From: Fragilaria crotonensis
Lineage: Eukaryota; Bacillariophyta; Fragilariophyceae; Fragilariales; Fragilariaceae
Length of the DNA stretch: 43,425 nt
Direction of reading: 5' to 3'
NCBI GenBank assembly: GCA_022925895.1
Contig: JAKSYS010000533.1
Coordinates: 1 to 43,425 of the forward strand
Shown: positions 42,018 to 43,425 of the stretch, piece by piece
How positions within the stretch are numbered: position 1 is the stretch's first letter
Layout: each line of letters begins with the position of its first letter
The notes under the pieces: model-generated
Told to the model about the DNA's origin: nothing
Seen by the model: the letters and a program-made list of their open reading frames with translations, nothing else
The model's database searches: none
Made by a program: the position numbers and the translations under genes

Positions 42018-42755
42018 TACCAGTTAAAAAGGGCTTAGAACCAATGATTTAACGCATTTTTCGACTCACAGCTCACAGTATCTTTCTCAAAATGCATCCT
42101 TTCCATCTTCAGCTCGTTTAGGAAAGCTTATTTTGCTTCTTTTACACACTAAAAGTTAATCATTTCAGTACTGGACAACAAAGTTGTCGATTCATTCACC
42201 TTCTCAATTGACGCGTTCGTCGCTGCATTGGTTCAAAGCCATACATACAATTGTATCCGTACATGACTTTAAATTTATATGTTGGCGGGAATTTTTTTTC
42301 ACGCATTTGCCGAATGATCCATTTTTACTGCTACGTTACTACGTTACTTCTGATGTAGATTTTGTACCAAGATATCCAAGAATTTTTTGATCCACGGACA
42401 TGAGTGAGTTGAGGATCAATACTGACGTTATAGGAGTTAATATTTTTTTCGCAGGTATAGAAAAAATTGAGTCCTATGATGTATCATCAAACGGCTGGCC
42501 CAGCTTGAAGCGTGAAATTTTGCGAGGTGCATTGAAATTCTCAGCGAATCTGCCAGTTCAATTTCCTTGAAATGAAGTTGAGATGCCGTTTTGCACCCAG
42601 TCAGTTACTTGTGTGGGATGGGTATACGAGCAACTTTTGCATACAAGTACAGGTCGAATTCGACAAAATGCGAGCTTTTTGTGTAGGCACAAAAAAATTT
42701 AACGCATTAATGGTCCTAAGCCATTTTATCGGTTCCAAGCCCTTTTTAACTGGTA
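42018..42755. mobile_element. 738-bp TIR element, copy B
   Basis: Left end TACCAGTTAAAAAGGGCTTA (continuing GAACC), right end its inverse with one mismatch in 25. Same length as copy A and related inside: both carry, in the same order, a GGCGGGAA/GCGCGGGAA word, a GGCTGGCCCAG/GGTGGCCCGGC word, and a TTTTGCACMCAG-like word. Diverged copies of one family; no transposase. Confidence 0.75.
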
Positions 42756-42758
42756 CCA

Positions 42759-43425
42759 CATAAAAATGGCTTGGAACCAATAGTTACACAAGAGTTTCAA
42801 ACTACTTTATCTCCGTAGAAACATAAATGTTTAACGAGCAGTTCTTGTATCATTGATCCTTCATCTGCTTGTCAACAGCAATGAGGAATGATCAAAGTAC
42901 TGGAGCAAGATCCGAATTGCCTATCGATGATAAACAAGTTTCAGTTTTTCATTACTGGTTCAAAGTCGTGTATAAATATGTATACATATATAAATAATAT
43001 TTTATATTCGGTTCTTTATATTTTTCACAAGAGTTTGATGAGTGAGTCGTCAATCAAAATTCGTATTGGTACAGTGTTTTGTACGAGCTATTTGTACCAC
43101 ACAGTGTAGAACAAACGCCAAGTGGAATTCTCTCAAACGTATGAAAATATTCAGAACTGTAGCTTGTAGAAATTGGGAGGGCATCCTCGACATGTGAAAA
43201 ATGGTCGTGCAACAATGTTTTGAAGTCTCATCTACAGTATGCGTTTTTGAGAGACCTGAGCAATTATATTGCTTTCTATCTGCAGAACATACCTCTATTT
43301 GTTCATTAAGGAGAGCTTTACAATAGGTCACGGTGTGAAATAATGAAAATTGGAGCTTTAGAGGTCGTTGAATTTCACAAGAGATTGGTTCAAAGCCATT
43401 TTATTGGGCCAAAGCCATTTTTATG
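42759..43425. mobile_element. Third TIR element of the same superfamily, reaching the window edge
   Basis: Left end CATAAAAATGGCTTGGAACC; right end ...GGGCCAAAGCCATTTTTATG at 43406-43425, with an inner GGTTCAAAGCCATTTTATT. The terminal 14 bases are exact inverted repeats. It starts 3 bp after copy B. The right flank is outside the window, so the exact end is not certain. Confidence 0.55.

Overview
The window looks like nuclear DNA of a diatom (stramenopile alga). Three kinds of evidence point there. Two host proteins (a TspO-type protein and a ferrochelatase) start with a signal peptide followed by an ASAF-like motif (AIAFAP and CASF), the usual plastid-targeting signal of diatoms. Two short GT-AG introns are present. 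The mobile DNA is of types common in diatoms: CoDi-like Ty1/copia elements, a DIRS-like tyrosine-recombinase retroelement and small TIR elements. I cannot name the genus.

Layout. 1-634 (-): end of a Golgi-type glycosyltransferase gene, running off the window. 1469-4187 (+): GEN1/XPG-family Holliday-junction nuclease. 4781-6531 (+): chaperonin subunit CCT1/TCP1-alpha with one intron. 6602-7520 (-): secreted hemerythrin-like protein. 8134-9174 (-): ATP/ADP-dependent NAD(P)HX dehydratase. 9778-10445 (-): TspO/MBR family protein. 10901-11090: an 8-bp tandem array. 11131-13197: a block almost without CpG. 13700-19787: a full-length CoDi/copia retrotransposon (-) with identical 157-bp LTRs. 21326-22825 (-): plastid ferrochelatase with a C-terminal LHC-like helix and one intron. 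23261-26944: AT-rich, CpG-poor DNA with a small TA-flanked TIR element. 26945-28804 (-): a decayed DIRS-like element, fused to 28805-33540 (-), an older, CpG-depleted copia element. 34674-36362: a TIR element with a second one nested in it. 36481-37218 and 42018-42755: two 738-bp TIR elements of one family, with a third running off the right edge. 37697-38353 (+) and 41012-41691 (-): tail-to-tail paralogs of an unknown, probably nuclear protein.

The host genes are ordinary housekeeping functions: DNA repair, protein folding, cofactor repair, tetrapyrrole/heme metabolism. The main oddity is that almost every conserved gene changes reading frame one to four times through 1-2 nt indels (mostly apparent losses), while the protein sequence around each shift stays well conserved. 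Coordinates for these genes therefore span several frames. I cannot tell from one sequence whether this is assembly error, pseudogenisation or programmed frameshifting; assembly error seems most likely for the host genes. A second striking pattern is a CpG mosaic: the older copia element and several intergenic blocks have almost no CpG, while the young CoDi element, the DIRS-like fragment and host genes have normal CpG. A third is the abundance of GTAC-centred palindromes in host intergenic DNA.

No tRNA, rRNA, CRISPR array or prokaryotic operon was seen.
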